From Nageia nagi (lineage: Eukaryota; Pinophyta), in assembly GCA_050084985.1 (NCBI GenBank), contig JBITNC010000001.1, forward strand, positions 39,246,001-39,310,000: DNA of 64,000 bases, read 5' to 3'. This document shows positions 32,690 to 43,927 of the stretch, one piece after another. The notes beneath the pieces were generated by a model that saw only the letters and a program-made list of their open reading frames with translations, searched no databases and was not told the origin of the DNA. How positions within the stretch are numbered: position 1 is the stretch's first letter; each line of letters starts with the position of its first letter. The translations under genes and the position numbers were made by a program.

Positions 32690-33030
32690 TTAAATCGCCT
32701 CTAAAGGATTTTTGGAGGTAATTTTAAACAGCCTCTAAAGTGTCTTTGAAGGTAGTTTAAACCACCCCTAAATCCCCTTTTCAAATGATTTTCATGGGTG
32801 GTTTTTACATTTGAGGCATTTTTTTGGACCTTATGAGGGTAGTTATAAACCACCTGAGTTGTAGGGTACCGAATTTTGGTAGCATCCACATAGATAACAG
32901 TTAGATAACCATTGGTAAAAGGCTTAGGTGACAGTTTATAATCACCCTCAAAGGCCCTTTTTGGTCTAATGTATGTGTGTGTGTGTGTGTGTCTATAATG
33001 GTGGTTGTAAATCATCATATTATCATATTT
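32690..33030. repeat. Palindromic GGTGGTTTTAAACCACC-like motifs (right cluster)
   Basis: At least six degenerate units of about 17-20 bases are seen, for example GAGGTAGTTTTAAATCGCCTC (32680-32701, slightly left of the span; first 20 bases palindromic), GGAGGTAATTTTAAACAGCC (32715-32734), GAAGGTAGTTTAAACCACCC (32748-32767) and GGGTAGTTATAAACCACCTG (32837-32856). Each can form a hairpin. They resemble subterminal repeats of CACTA transposons. No terminal CACTA/TAGTG end was found. Confidence 0.6.
32974..32992. repeat. (TG)n microsatellite
   Basis: About nine TG units in an uninterrupted run inside the palindromic motif cluster. Confidence 0.95.
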
Positions 33031-33080
33031 TATGATGGTTATAACCTATTGTAAAATACTATCATAAAAAGACCCTCGTG

Positions 33081-35950
33081 AAAAATATTTTAGTTTGGAA
33101 CTAACTTTTATTCCAAGTTTTTAAAAGATTCAAGATTGATCTCTCATGCCATTATGTTGTAACAACCGCATTACAAAGCATATGAAAGGGAGTTTTTGTA
33201 TGAAGTTTGAAGCTTTGATTTTAGTTTTTTATGTGTATTCATGGTAATGGGTATTTAATTTTAGTCATATTAGTGTGTTTGTATGGTTTTTTATTGTAAG
33301 AAAGCAAAATTCTCTTTATTAATCAAGGTAAGAATACTCTCTACTTCAAATCTCTTAATAACAATTTTTATGATACTATCGTACATGCCAAGTCATATAC
33401 TTGACTCATGTAAATGAGCATAAAAAAGGTGGATCCTAACCACCTAAGGATGAAGTTACTGTAGTAATTAATAGAATAAATAAAATCAATACATCCTCAA
33501 CAATGAATACATGCTTATCCTCAATTAAGACACATTAAAATACAATGTAATATCCAATATAGTTTAAGAAATTTCTTTTCAAATTTTGAAAGAATATATC
33601 TACACTTATAATTGGAATGATATGTTGTTTCTCTCCCAACTCTCAAAATTTATAATAAACATATGTAATTTATCTTCAATCTCAAGTGATGGTAAATTTT
33701 ATATGAATTACAATTGATTAACTTGCTCATGAAGGTGGATTGATAAAGTGGGTGATTTTTGTAATGGAGACCTTGTTTTAAAACCCAGCATTGCCTTATG
33801 GTTTAATGGTTGCACTTACTCATGTAAACTTGGGTCAATAAACTTTATAATATAAGAAAAATAATAAAAATAATTCAAAAATATAATAAAGTTCTTTATT
33901 CAATAAGAAAAAAGACTATGCTAATCAATAAAGGAAAAACTATCTTTGAATAAAAAAATATAACCAAGAATCTTGCTTATCAATAAAGATAATCAATAAA
34001 GGAAAAACTAAATTGTTCATATCAAATATGACCATATTGAGAAAGTAGTTATTGAATCAATAATTTACAACTTTAAGCCATTGATTTAGCCTCCATGAGA
34101 AATGGAATTCAATCTACAACCTATATGTACCATCAACATAAGATTTGAGATTAATCCTTGGATGATCAAGAAGATCAAATCATAAATTTATTATGAGCAA
34201 TTATGCTTGTAAATTATGAATCAAAATCTATTCATAAGGTCAAAAAATATAATATAGGTTTTATACATCATCTACTAGACAATCAGGATAAGAAGGAGTG
34301 GAGCTTTGACAAGGATAGGGAGCTAAGGTTTGCTAGAAAATAAGGGTAAGGCAGCAAGGATGATGGTGTTGGTCAAGGAGATCATATGCCATAGGTGTAG
34401 GACTACTATAAGTAAAGGAATGGGGCTATTATTCACAAAAGGATAGATTTAGGGGAAACAAGGGATCGCTCGCCCTTATTGATTCCCATGAGCACTTTGA
34501 TATCAGCTAAAGGCTTCTCGTGAGTGGAGGTTAAGATCAAGGATGAGGCTTTGAACATGGCTCAAAGTGTATTATCCTTAGGTGGGTGAATCTCCTCAAA
34601 GGGTATCTCGTTCGATGTGGAGGAATATTTGAGTAAGAGGTATTTGAAGCTCTTCAAGGATCATGAATGATACAAGGGATGAAATCCCTACTCTAGAGAA
34701 GGAAAAACAAGAATGGTTGGTCTATGCAGATGGGTCAAACATTTAGACATTTCATGAAGAAGACTATGGGATAGTCAATTTCTCTCTAAAGTCATATTTT
34801 TCTCCATCTAAAATTTATGTTTTATTTGCAATGATAACTCTATAGATGTTAAAGGTGTCTAGAGACTTTTCTTTGGAAGCAAGATTTTTAGCTGAGAAAA
34901 TAAAAGTTATTTTTTGTGTTAAATTGCTTATTCAGGTAGCCTTAGTTTCTAAGGACTAAGGATTATTCTCAAGGGATCTAAATAATGGTGATTAGGAAGA
35001 TATAGGTAATCATGAGAAGGAGGTTGAAGTAAAGGGGAACATAACTTCAAATATCACTCTTATGTTTTTTTATGTGGAAAAGATCAAGTTTGGGGTTCAT
35101 AGTCTTAGTGGATACAAAGGCTTATTAGGTCCAACAAGTTATATGTTGGTGGGACTTTGAGCAACCTCTTAGCCTAGGGAATTACTCATAATAAAAAAAG
35201 ATGGACTGTGTGTACATACAATTGGAAGAGGGGAAACATTAGAAGGGGAATATCTTCTTAATTATTTTGTGGGGCAAAATTCAATGGGGACCCATGGGCA
35301 TAAGAGGTTTTTTATTTAAAGAGGAAAGCATGCAGGTTATTTCCAATGTTGTAACACTATTGGATGGTGTTACCATCCTTCTTTAAAGGAATCAAGGTGG
35401 TTTTATTTTATGTTGGATGGATGGTGGAGTTGGTTTAGATCCAACAATCGAAATGCACTGCAAGAATGGATCGGTTTACTCAGTTCAAGCAAGCAACTAT
35501 TGGAATTTTCCTAGCTTATCCTTTAGGTTGAAATGCTGGTCCTAAGACTTTGGAACCACAACTTCCAAGGATCAATATTCTTTGTTTGAAAGCTAGAGTG
35601 GATTTTTTGCATTTTTTAAAGAAGTTGATATTTCTAAAAACCTTGAAGGTTGTTTTACAAGTTATAATTTGTCCCACCCTTGAAAGATTTTTCATGTATC
35701 TTTGACATGAAATACTAATATAAGATGCACTTCACATTCACACAAATAATACCATATCCAAATTAACAATACTTGCATAGTATATATGATACATATCAAA
35801 CATACCATATTATTGAATGTTAAAAACTTAGTTATATAAAAATAAAATAAAAATATGTTAAGTTTATTACATTAACAAAATTATTATTAAGTTTATACAA
35901 TTAAAAGTTTATTTATAATTTTTATATTTTCAATAACTAATTTTTTACTA
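33081..35950. other. No recognisable gene
   Basis: AT-rich to about 34240. From 34250 to 35700 the composition is more balanced and G-richer, with translated scraps such as EKQEWLVYADGSN and DYGIVNFSLKSYFSPSKIYV between stops. It may be an old element or pseudogene but I cannot match it to a family. Confidence 0.5.
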
Positions 35951-35954
35951 TTTT

Positions 35955-36905
35955 TTCTAGGGAAGATATCCAAAATACCCTTGTAATTTGAGTTAATATA
36001 AAAAATGCCCCTACTATTTCATAAATATCAAAAATACACTTCGATAAAATAGAACTCTTTGTCTACATCCATCGATCAAGTTTTGTAAGATATTCCTCCA
36101 TTACTGCAACTCTCTACATCCCAACTGAAAGCTTATTTTGTTGATTGAACTGCCCCTTACCTCAGTTGTTTGCAAAAATACAAAATAGTGGATAGTAAAG
36201 AAGTAGGGTGGGATGGAGAATTGGGATATAATGTCTTCACCTCTGTAGTATTCTATAAAAACTCACTATCTTCATCGTAAGTACTTGGTCTCTCTGCAAC
36301 ATTATTATCTATGATCTAATAAAAGGAAGCATATTATTTTGATGTTCGATTTTCAAGTTGGTAATCCTCTTCTTACCTTCAACATGCACACAGATGCGAC
36401 ATACTTTTCCTATCCTACGGGGGTGTCCATACATTCTGTAACTTCAGTAAGGCGAAATAATAGACGAAGATGATGACTCTTCATGTCCTTTCTTCGTTGG
36501 AGGAACCCCACTCCAATTGTTAAACAGGCTCTTCATCTTCACATAAATACAAGATCCTATCTCTAATACTTCATGAAATCAAGAGAATGATCATAAAAGT
36601 ATGTTATTGTATATTACAATGGGATCGATGTGTATATTTTAACAAGAGTGGGGTATAAAGGGCCTTACATACAAACATTATCAACCTACCATATCCGTGG
36701 AAGGTTTGCAGTAAGTAGGTGAGCCATGGTGTATTTTCTGGACAGCAAAACATTCTTTGCCATTATGAACTAAGATCAACGATCTTTGAAGAATAAAAAT
36801 TGATGAAACATACATCCAAAGATATTTTGGATATTTCTAAAACAATAAAAACATTTTTGATACTATGTCAAATTACAAAGATATATTAAATATTTTCTTT
36901 TTTTT
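35955..36905. mobile_element. Possible non-autonomous DNA transposon with long terminal inverted repeats
   Basis: The left part (about 35957-36055: GAAGATATCCAAAATACCC, TTGTAATTTGAG, ATAAAAAATG, ATATCAAAAATA) matches the reverse complement of about 36812-36905 over roughly 90 bases with moderate identity. It carries the shared landmarks TTGTAATTTGA, AAAAATG and AAATATC-AAAATA in the same order. The interior of about 750 bases has no open frame of note. Ends and target duplication are not clear. Length and long imperfect inverted repeats would fit a Mutator-like or similar element. Confidence 0.45.
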
Positions 36906-38369
36906 TCTATATCGTACACATAAATATTTTTTTATTATAAAATATTAATTGAACAACTAAATTCAGTATGAATAAAAAAAACAATCATATTATACTATTT
37001 CACTTCTAAAGAATCAATAAAATTTACGAGATTCCATTAATCTAATTGATTTTATTGATTGAATCCATGCCAAGTCCAACTTGGTGTGGTTCAATGCCTC
37101 AAATAAAAAGGCTTTAAAAAACTTACCTTACGTCTAGAAATGTTTCTACTTTGATAATATTTGTTCTTTTCAATGCTAAGTCCAACTATTTGGTCCCCAA
37201 AATGAAATTTGGGGACACATTCCAAGCCGCGCTGGCATTTGCATTTAAGATGAGAGTGGAAATATCGGCGAGAGCAATAATCTCACTCTAAAAAGCAAGA
37301 GCTTTTATTCAAAGCTCCTCCAAAAGTTCGAATTTTTGGAAAAAGTTAAATTCAAAAGTGTGGGAAACAACTAGTCAGTAGCGAAAGGCGATAGGCCTCG
37401 TGCTTTTGCTTTGTCACCAACACCATCCTATCATTGACCTACACCACACCACCCACTTCCATTTTAAAAACCAATTTATTAGCTGTTGTCACTCCCTAAT
37501 GGGTTTCCCATAATCAGGTTTATCTCCAACATGTGGTCCTCCTCCGCTCTCATTTTTTTTTATACCAATCATGCTCTAATCCCCTCATCAAATGCGAGAA
37601 TCTTCACAAATAAATAAACGAATAAATAAAGACATTATATTTAGATAATCCATACTAAAATAGTAACCTTATGTCCTCCCCCTTGTTTCTATTCTAATCA
37701 TTTGCACTAGAGACGGCAAATGATTTCAGAGAATGAGGGGATATATTGAATTATTGGTGGCGAAGAGCAAAAATGAGGGTAAGATCTCTCATTGCCCGTG
37801 GAGCTTGTATTGTCTGTCATCTATAAGTCAAGCATGTGGGCCCCCCACATGAATTGAGTTTGTGTGACCTTTCGGCAGATGCCACTGCAGAGCCTTGGCT
37901 GAACACCATCGCACCCCACCACGGCCGGCCTTTGGCCATGGTGGCCTTACACCTTTGCTTACGCTGCACCCTACACAACAATCCCCACTGCTCCAATATT
38001 TCCAGAAAATTGTCCACTTGACCAAGTCTCCAACAATCATTTTGGAGAAGATAAGAATGTAAGGTAAACAAACTAGTTTCAAGAGCCCGTGGTGAATGAA
38101 AAAAAATAATAAGGGCTTGTTCCACGTCGCTGTCGAATTGGAAGGTTTGGATATAATCTAAAAGGATAAAAAAATGGAATTTACCGGAGGCCGTGAAAGG
38201 TAAAAGATGAAGTAGAAAGGAGAAACTGCCCTAACAAGACAAGCTACAAAACCCCCCCCTCCCTCCACTCCACAGCTGTCCAAATCCCAAAAAACAAAAA
38301 AGGGTAACAGCGCCTGAGGGCACCAACAATAATAACAAGAATGCCATGATTTCCACATACATGACATGC
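36906..38369. other. No recognisable gene
   Basis: AT-rich to 37200, then increasingly mixed. Short open frames on both strands around 37817-38125 overlap each other and look like chance in a GC-richer stretch. This could be distal promoter sequence of the BELL gene. Confidence 0.5.
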
Positions 38370-39110
38370 CACATCACCATCATTATTACTACGAGCGGAA
38401 GAGGATGAGGAATGATCGCGATTCCCGCGCCTGCCACGGTGCCACCCCTTTCTTTCTTAACCATGTTCTTCTCGACTTCCCAACTGCGCCCGTAACGTGA
38501 ACGGAGGCGCTGCTGGCGGAGAATCGGCCGCGATCTGACGGCGTTAGGAGTGGGGGATGTGCAACTGAGGTTACTTTCTGGCAACCCACTGACGGACTGG
38601 CGACGTTTTTATTCTTCCGTGACGGAGATGGCAGGTGACGACAGGCAGGGAGTGAGTTGGAGGGTATCTTTTCTTTTTTAATTGTACGACAAATCTTTCG
38701 ATAATCATAATCGCCCCGGCCGGCGGTGCGGTTCCCGTTGCCGGCCGTTTCCCGACGGGGATGACGTCAGCGGAGATTGGGGAATTTTGTCTGTGTTGTT
38801 CCTTTTGCTGAGTAGGCGGACCTCGAGGTCCCGGGATCGAAGCCCCGGGACATTCGCTTAGGTTTTGTAGGCTAGGGGTTTTTTTTAACTTTTTCAGACA
38901 AATTTGTAGGGGTAGGAGGTCTGGGTTCGAGGCCCGTGAGCGGACGGGCGAGTACAGGGAAACAGTGACATCAGGCGAGGATTTTGCCGTGCAACGGAGT
39001 GGGAGGGATTCGAGCGCTGGACCTGGGCTCTCGAGTGGACCAGGGGGTCTAGAATTTATGAGCGCCATGTGGCACGGCGCCGTATAGCATGAAGTCAAAG
39101 AACGGTGAGG
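38370..39110 (+). promoter_or_regulatory. GC/CpG-rich upstream region of the BELL gene
   Basis: This is the only strongly GC- and CpG-rich block in the window (many CGGC, GCCG and CGACG strings, for example 38700-38760), in sharp contrast to the AT-rich surroundings. It lies just upstream of the inferred transcription start of the homeobox gene on the + strand, as expected for an unmethylated promoter region. It contains a perfect TGACGTCA palindrome at 38762-38769. Open frames on the minus strand here (38571-39098) lack any family resemblance. Confidence 0.55.
38762..38769. promoter_or_regulatory. TGACGTCA palindrome, candidate bZIP site
   Basis: A perfect 8-base palindrome of the C-box/CRE type bound by plant bZIP factors such as the TGA class. 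It lies about 400 bases upstream of the inferred TATA box. Its use in vivo is unknown. Confidence 0.5.
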
Positions 39111-39152
39111 ACCACTGAAAACGGCAGCGGGAGGTGCAGAGAAACAAGCATG

Positions 39153-39162
39153 GTGATATATA
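39153..39162 (+). promoter_or_regulatory. Candidate TATA box of the BELL gene
   Basis: TGATATATAC follows the CpG-rich block and precedes the leader exon inferred from the splice donor at 39549. Transcription would start near 39185-39195. There is no direct evidence for the start site. Confidence 0.4.
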
Positions 39163-39189
39163 CCTACTTAGATTGTATGTGAATTTGTG

Positions 39190-42100
39190 TGTTGTGTTTT
39201 GTGTTTGTATTTGTATCATCGTCTGCCTCATGAATTATGGGGGCCCAGGTCCGTCTGCCTTTGGAAAAAGAGAAGGCTACGAGTACAGTGGAGGGGAAAT
39301 AATGCTTCGAATAATGTGCTCCGAATAGGCTTTTAAAAATCTCTTTTCGCTCGGCGTCTTGTGGGCGTTGGGTTTTGTTTAAATCTCTGTTCTATTGGCG
39401 TCTTTGAGGCTTTACTCATTAAATAAGTTATGGTTGTTTTCTTTTTCGGAAGTATGCGGTCAGTGTCAGACACGACTTTCGAATCAATGGCGGCTATTGC
39501 TATGTGTCATATGGATGGATGCAATGACTGCTGTTTACAGAAGTAAAGGTAAGTTATTTGCTCTTTTTTTCCATACGAGTTTATTTATTTGCTTGTGATC
39601 TATCGACTGTCGTAGTTTCTCTGTAGACAAAGACCTTTCCTCGTCCACACATCCATTTTTCTCTTTTTTTTCACCTTTATCCCTTAGTTTAGCTCAACAG
39701 CAGACAGCTTCATTTATGTTTGTGATTTCTGAGTTCCGTTCGAGATCGACTTCTACGCCAATCTTCGCTGCCGGGTTTAATAGTGATTTCGCATCATTTT
39801 TGAGGCCTCGTGGTGCTCGCTAGGTTTTGTGGAGGTAAATAAATGAGTAAACAGACGGCAGACGTTTCAGATTTTAGCGGAATGCCGTCGATTTTTCTGT
39901 GAACTTTTTGTATGATGCTATGTGAGACGATTTCTGGGAAATTATCATTCTTTTATGATTTACATAGCCTAGCCGGATTTCTACTGCTTATGGAAGAAAA
40001 ATATCTGCGAATTTGATAAATTTTGGTCATGGCTGCTAATAACTGTAGGAAGCTTCAAGAGACGGGCAAATTCTGGAATTTTTTGATTCACATACCAGGC
40101 TTTTCTTTTCTGTCTGGCTTTCTTTATTATTCCGAAGCAGCTGGATGGAGAAATTTTATGTAATATTAATGCTTTTCTCAACCATTGAAAATGCTTCGAT
40201 TTGACTTCTCATTGACGTGCGTTTCTGGCGATATTGATACGAGCTTGAAAGCTTTCACTTCAAACGTTGAGGATATGTTGTGTGGATAGCTGTAATGGAA
40301 TGTGTTTCTAGGTGAAATTTCCGACTTTATTTACTTTTTCACTGACCGAACTCTCTACGGCTGTTGTGTTCTTAGGCTACCGTATGGTATTTACTTGAAG
40401 CCTTTCCACGGTAATACTTCCCAAGGGTTGCCTAGATTTGCTTGTCTTATCTTCTTCGATTCACGTAAATGCCAAAATTTTTACGGCATCACAGCTTCCT
40501 GAAATATAAGAATCAAGCCGCAAATAGCTTTACCTCGGCATCTCCCGTGACGCCTTCTGAGATCCAAATTTATTGTCTGATATCTTGAAAATTCAATTCC
40601 TATGTTGTTTTGCGATACGTCTTTTGCTTTCATATTCAAAATGCAATTTTTTTCCTTCCACGACATCAACTTAGTCGACTTTTAGGTTAAACATTAGGCG
40701 TCCTCGCAAATACGTGATCTTTCAATATTAAACGCAACTTCCGTCCGATTGCCATAACACGTACATGAGTCGGTTTCTCTGGAAATCTTTAGTTGTTACC
40801 CGTGTTTTGTGTCGAAAGATTAGCTCTCATGACTCGTACGTATTTTTGTTTTTTGGAATTGGGACAACAATATCCCGAAGTAAAAGGGATTTAATAGTTC
40901 ACACTCGAGCAAATTAAAAGAACCTTACTTTACAGTGAGACAAAGATTTACGTCTTACAGTTTAGAGCGAACCAGAATAGTCAGAACTTGAAGCCTTTTC
41001 TAAATACGCAGCTCTGTCTACTCGTCGCGAATATCGCGAAGTGGACATTCGTACGGATCCGGATTTTCTACAAAAGCTTGTTTTCCCGTCTCGAAGAGCT
41101 TTTTGAATCAGGTTTCAATACATGAATCAGGTAAATACATCTTCAAAAGCCACAGTATAACCCTAGGTTATGAACAAATAAACATTTTCTCCTTATCTGC
41201 ATCATATTCCTTCGTTCTACTTATTTGGAACCCACGGGAATATTTACATGTTTTAGACATCGTCAGGTTGTTAGTTATTGCGTCGCACCTCAACCATGGC
41301 CAGTGGTAGTTTGGATTATCAAACCCTGTATTGGGGTAGTAGGTATTTTTACGTACATTGCATTTAAGTCGAAAACCGCAAATCTTCTAGAAATGCGAAT
41401 ATACTCAGGTATCGTATATTTTAATCTTTATGCTGTTATGGCTTCCTCCTTTCGAAAGAGCTTTCTATAGCTGAATCACACGATTATAATGGTGGGCGTC
41501 CTTTTTTTTTTTTTTTATCGCAATCTATTGTATCTTCCATATGTTCATTGAAATTCATGGCTCTTGAAAAGCTGTAATAGTTTTTTTTTCGGCTTCTGCT
41601 AACGCCCTCCCATGGACATGAACTATTGTTTATCTTCAAACCATCTGTGGAGACATTCCGTTTTTGTTTCTTTGTGTATGCATTTTTTATAAGTAAGGAA
41701 CAAGAGTAGAATTGGCTATGGATTTTACTGGGATTTCTATCATTGGGATTAGGAATGTTCCTCTATCATTAGGATTGACAAGCGTTTCGTTTTATATATA
41801 ATTATTTTGGCATTTTGTGTGTATGCAGTTTCTGGATACTTTAATTGATAATAGTGTTTTGTGGTTGTTTCTTGCAGGAAGCGTTTGCATTCCGTGGGAT
41901 CTCAGGAGCATTTTTGAAAAGCCTATGAATATTGGTGTTTGTTTCAAGGGCGTTATGGACTAAACTGCGGGCATGTTGATCGAAGATCTTTGTTACAGTG
42001 GCTTGAACTATGGGATAATGTATATTGAAGAGAGTAAGAAGAGAGGTCTTTCCTTCATCAAGGCTTCCATCAATAGCTCCACTTATGGATGTTTGTGTGT

Positions 42101-42250
42101 AAATCTGATATGGGTATAGAAGGAAAGATAAGAGGGATTGCCGACACAAGTTAAAAATTTTAAGTTTTCCAGAGTTTAGTTCCATGTCCTGAAGGATTCG
42201 AAGGAGGAGGATGTTTGGATTCTACCGTACTAGAGCATTCCTTCATAAGA
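39190..42250 (+). other. 5' leader of the BELL gene with a probable intron (39549-41877)
   Basis: A strong donor AAG|GTAAGT occurs at 39548/39549, and a strong acceptor TTTCTTGCAG|G ends at 41877, preceded by a T-rich tract. Between them lies AT-richer non-coding DNA (2329 bases). Removing it joins a leader exon (about 39190-39548) to 41878-42250. A leader intron is common in BELL genes. The leader holds several upstream ATGs, including a 19-codon frame at 39487-39546 that ends two bases before the donor, a minimal ATG-TCC-TGA at 42184-42192, and an 18-codon frame at 42211-42267 that overlaps the main start. The first exon start is inferred only. Confidence 0.55.
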
Positions 42251-42267
42251 ATGAACCAGTCACATAG
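42211..42267 (+). other. Upstream ORF overlapping the main start codon
   Basis: ATG at 42211 opens 18 codons ([18 protein letters not shown]) and stops at 42265-42267, past the main ATG at 42251 and in a different frame. A ribosome using it could not initiate at 42251 without backing up, so it could lower translation. Upstream ORFs are documented in the leader of another BELL gene, ATH1. Confidence 0.6.
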
Positions 42268-43927
42268 ATCTCAAGCCCACGTTGCACAACAAAGTAGGCG
42301 TGAAAAATTGAGAGTACAGCAACAACAGACTCCATCCTCTCCCAAAGTCGGATCACAAGCAGACACATCTGGATATCCAAATTACCTTCTCCATCAAGAA
42401 ACAGCAATAACGAGTACTACAGTATCCCAGCAACAAGCCAAAGGGTATTCTAACACAGGAGAGCAAACGCCAATGTATGATGCCAACATGATATCCTCTG
42501 AGATGTTCAATTTTCCAACAGGGGCGGAGTTGTTAGGTGTGCAGTCAAAGGGCGTAGTTTTGCAACAGGCTTCTACTGATGATGGGTCGGATCGCCCAAT
42601 AGGAACGGCTTCATATTCAAGCTTTGGTCATCCAAGTTCAAACCTTTCGGGTATCAAAACTAATGCTGTTCCGAATCTGGGCAATTGGAAAAGCTTGATT
42701 ACTCATTCTGAATTGCCTGTGAAGTACATACAAGGCTTACCCAATGCAGCATATGTTGGACAGAATGCAGTAGCCCCACCTTTTCTTGGTGGGATTCTCA
42801 AAGATGGTGGCGCAACTGCATCTTCCAACATCCATGCCCAAGCTGATGCAATGCAACTTTATTTGATGAACCCGGGATATCCAGGCTATGCTGAAAATCC
42901 AACATCAGCCGCTATGCATCACCCCTCCAATGAAGGGCAGGAGACTCACAAACATGTAGTCGAAGTTCCACTCCATTTTTCCAATTTTCAACAGAATAAT
43001 GGCTTGCCCATAGAAGTAGCTACTTGCGTTGGTAGCCAGGGCCTTTGCATCGCACAACTTCCCCCCAACCTTAGAGAATCCGCTGCTCAAGGACAATGGC
43101 CAAGTGGGGGTAATGAGTTGATCCTTCTGCCAAGCTATGGAAATGTTCAAAATGGCCAGTATATGTCACCTCGATATAGCAATGCAGTAAGTTGGGCAGC
43201 TAGACAAGGTTTGTCTCTTCAGTGGAATCAGGAGTCATTTGAGGAAGGTAAGGGTGGAGAGGACTTCAGAAACGAGCAACTTTCCATGGGAAGCGACAGA
43301 TCAGGTCAAGGACTTTCATTGTCGTTATCATCTCATCATCCTTCTGAGATGCAATTGCAACAATTGCAAGCCATGGCGAGCCACCGTGCGAATGTATTAC
43401 AAGTAGCCGCAGATGCCAAGGCTAAATCGGAAGCGCTTTTCAACAGACAAGGCGCAAATGGATCTGCTGCGTATGTTTCTTTAAGAGATGGAGTTTCGGG
43501 AAAAGGATATGTGAACGCCATACAGGGTGGGGGTTCCGCCATGGAACTGCATATAAATATGGGGCCTTTTGGTCCATTTACTGGGTATGCCAGTGTTCTG
43601 AAAAACTCGAAGTATCTGAAGCCGGCTCAGCTATTACTGGATGAATTCTGCAATTTGGGAAGAGGTCTTCAAACTAACTATATGCCCAAACAAAAGGTTT
43701 CTACTTCCAGATCGGAGGAATGGGTGGATAGGAGTTTAGCAGTCGGTGGTACTGATCGTCCGAAAAGTGAAGTTGGTGGGAAAACTGGCAACTTCAATGC
43801 TGCTTCGACATCTACCTACGCGTCTGGAGAAACGCCCAGTGAAAGTGGAATGGAGCCGCAAGCCTACTCAAGTGATAGATTCGAAATCCAAAGGAAGAAA
43901 GCGAAGCTCTCATCAATGCTTGATGAG
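42251..43927 (+). CDS. BLH9: BELL gene coding exon 1
   Basis: It encodes residues 1-559 and ends at GATGAG|GTGAGT (phase 0). The start at 42251 (MNQSHRSQ) is the first ATG in this frame; the frame is open a little further upstream to a TTG at 42215 but has no earlier ATG. The exon holds the disordered N-terminal part, GLSLSLS, the SKY half of the POX domain and the first residues of its second half. Reading on past the donor, the frame stops at 43982, so intron retention would give a protein without the homeodomain. Confidence 0.93.

Noticed and set aside
37817-38125. Overlapping minus-strand frames (102 and 84 codons)
   Set aside because: They overlap each other in different frames, have no family features and no splice context.
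38922-38940. tRNA gene at the GGTTCGAGGCC string
   Set aside because: No cloverleaf can be drawn, and the A box and acceptor stem are missing. Kept only as a low-interest B-box-like observation.
38571-39098. 175-codon open frame on the minus strand in the GC-rich block
   Set aside because: Low stop density is expected in GC-rich DNA. The translation is Pro/Ser/Arg-rich without any motif, and overlapping frames of similar quality exist in the same block.
41841-42185. 114-codon minus-strand frame opposite the BELL leader
   Set aside because: No motif. It lies antisense to a leader exon with good splice sites, so it is best explained as chance.
42215-42250. TTG at 42215 as a start for the BELL protein
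   Set aside because: Plant nuclear genes start at ATG. The first in-frame ATG is 42251, and the conserved N-terminal motif begins only after it.
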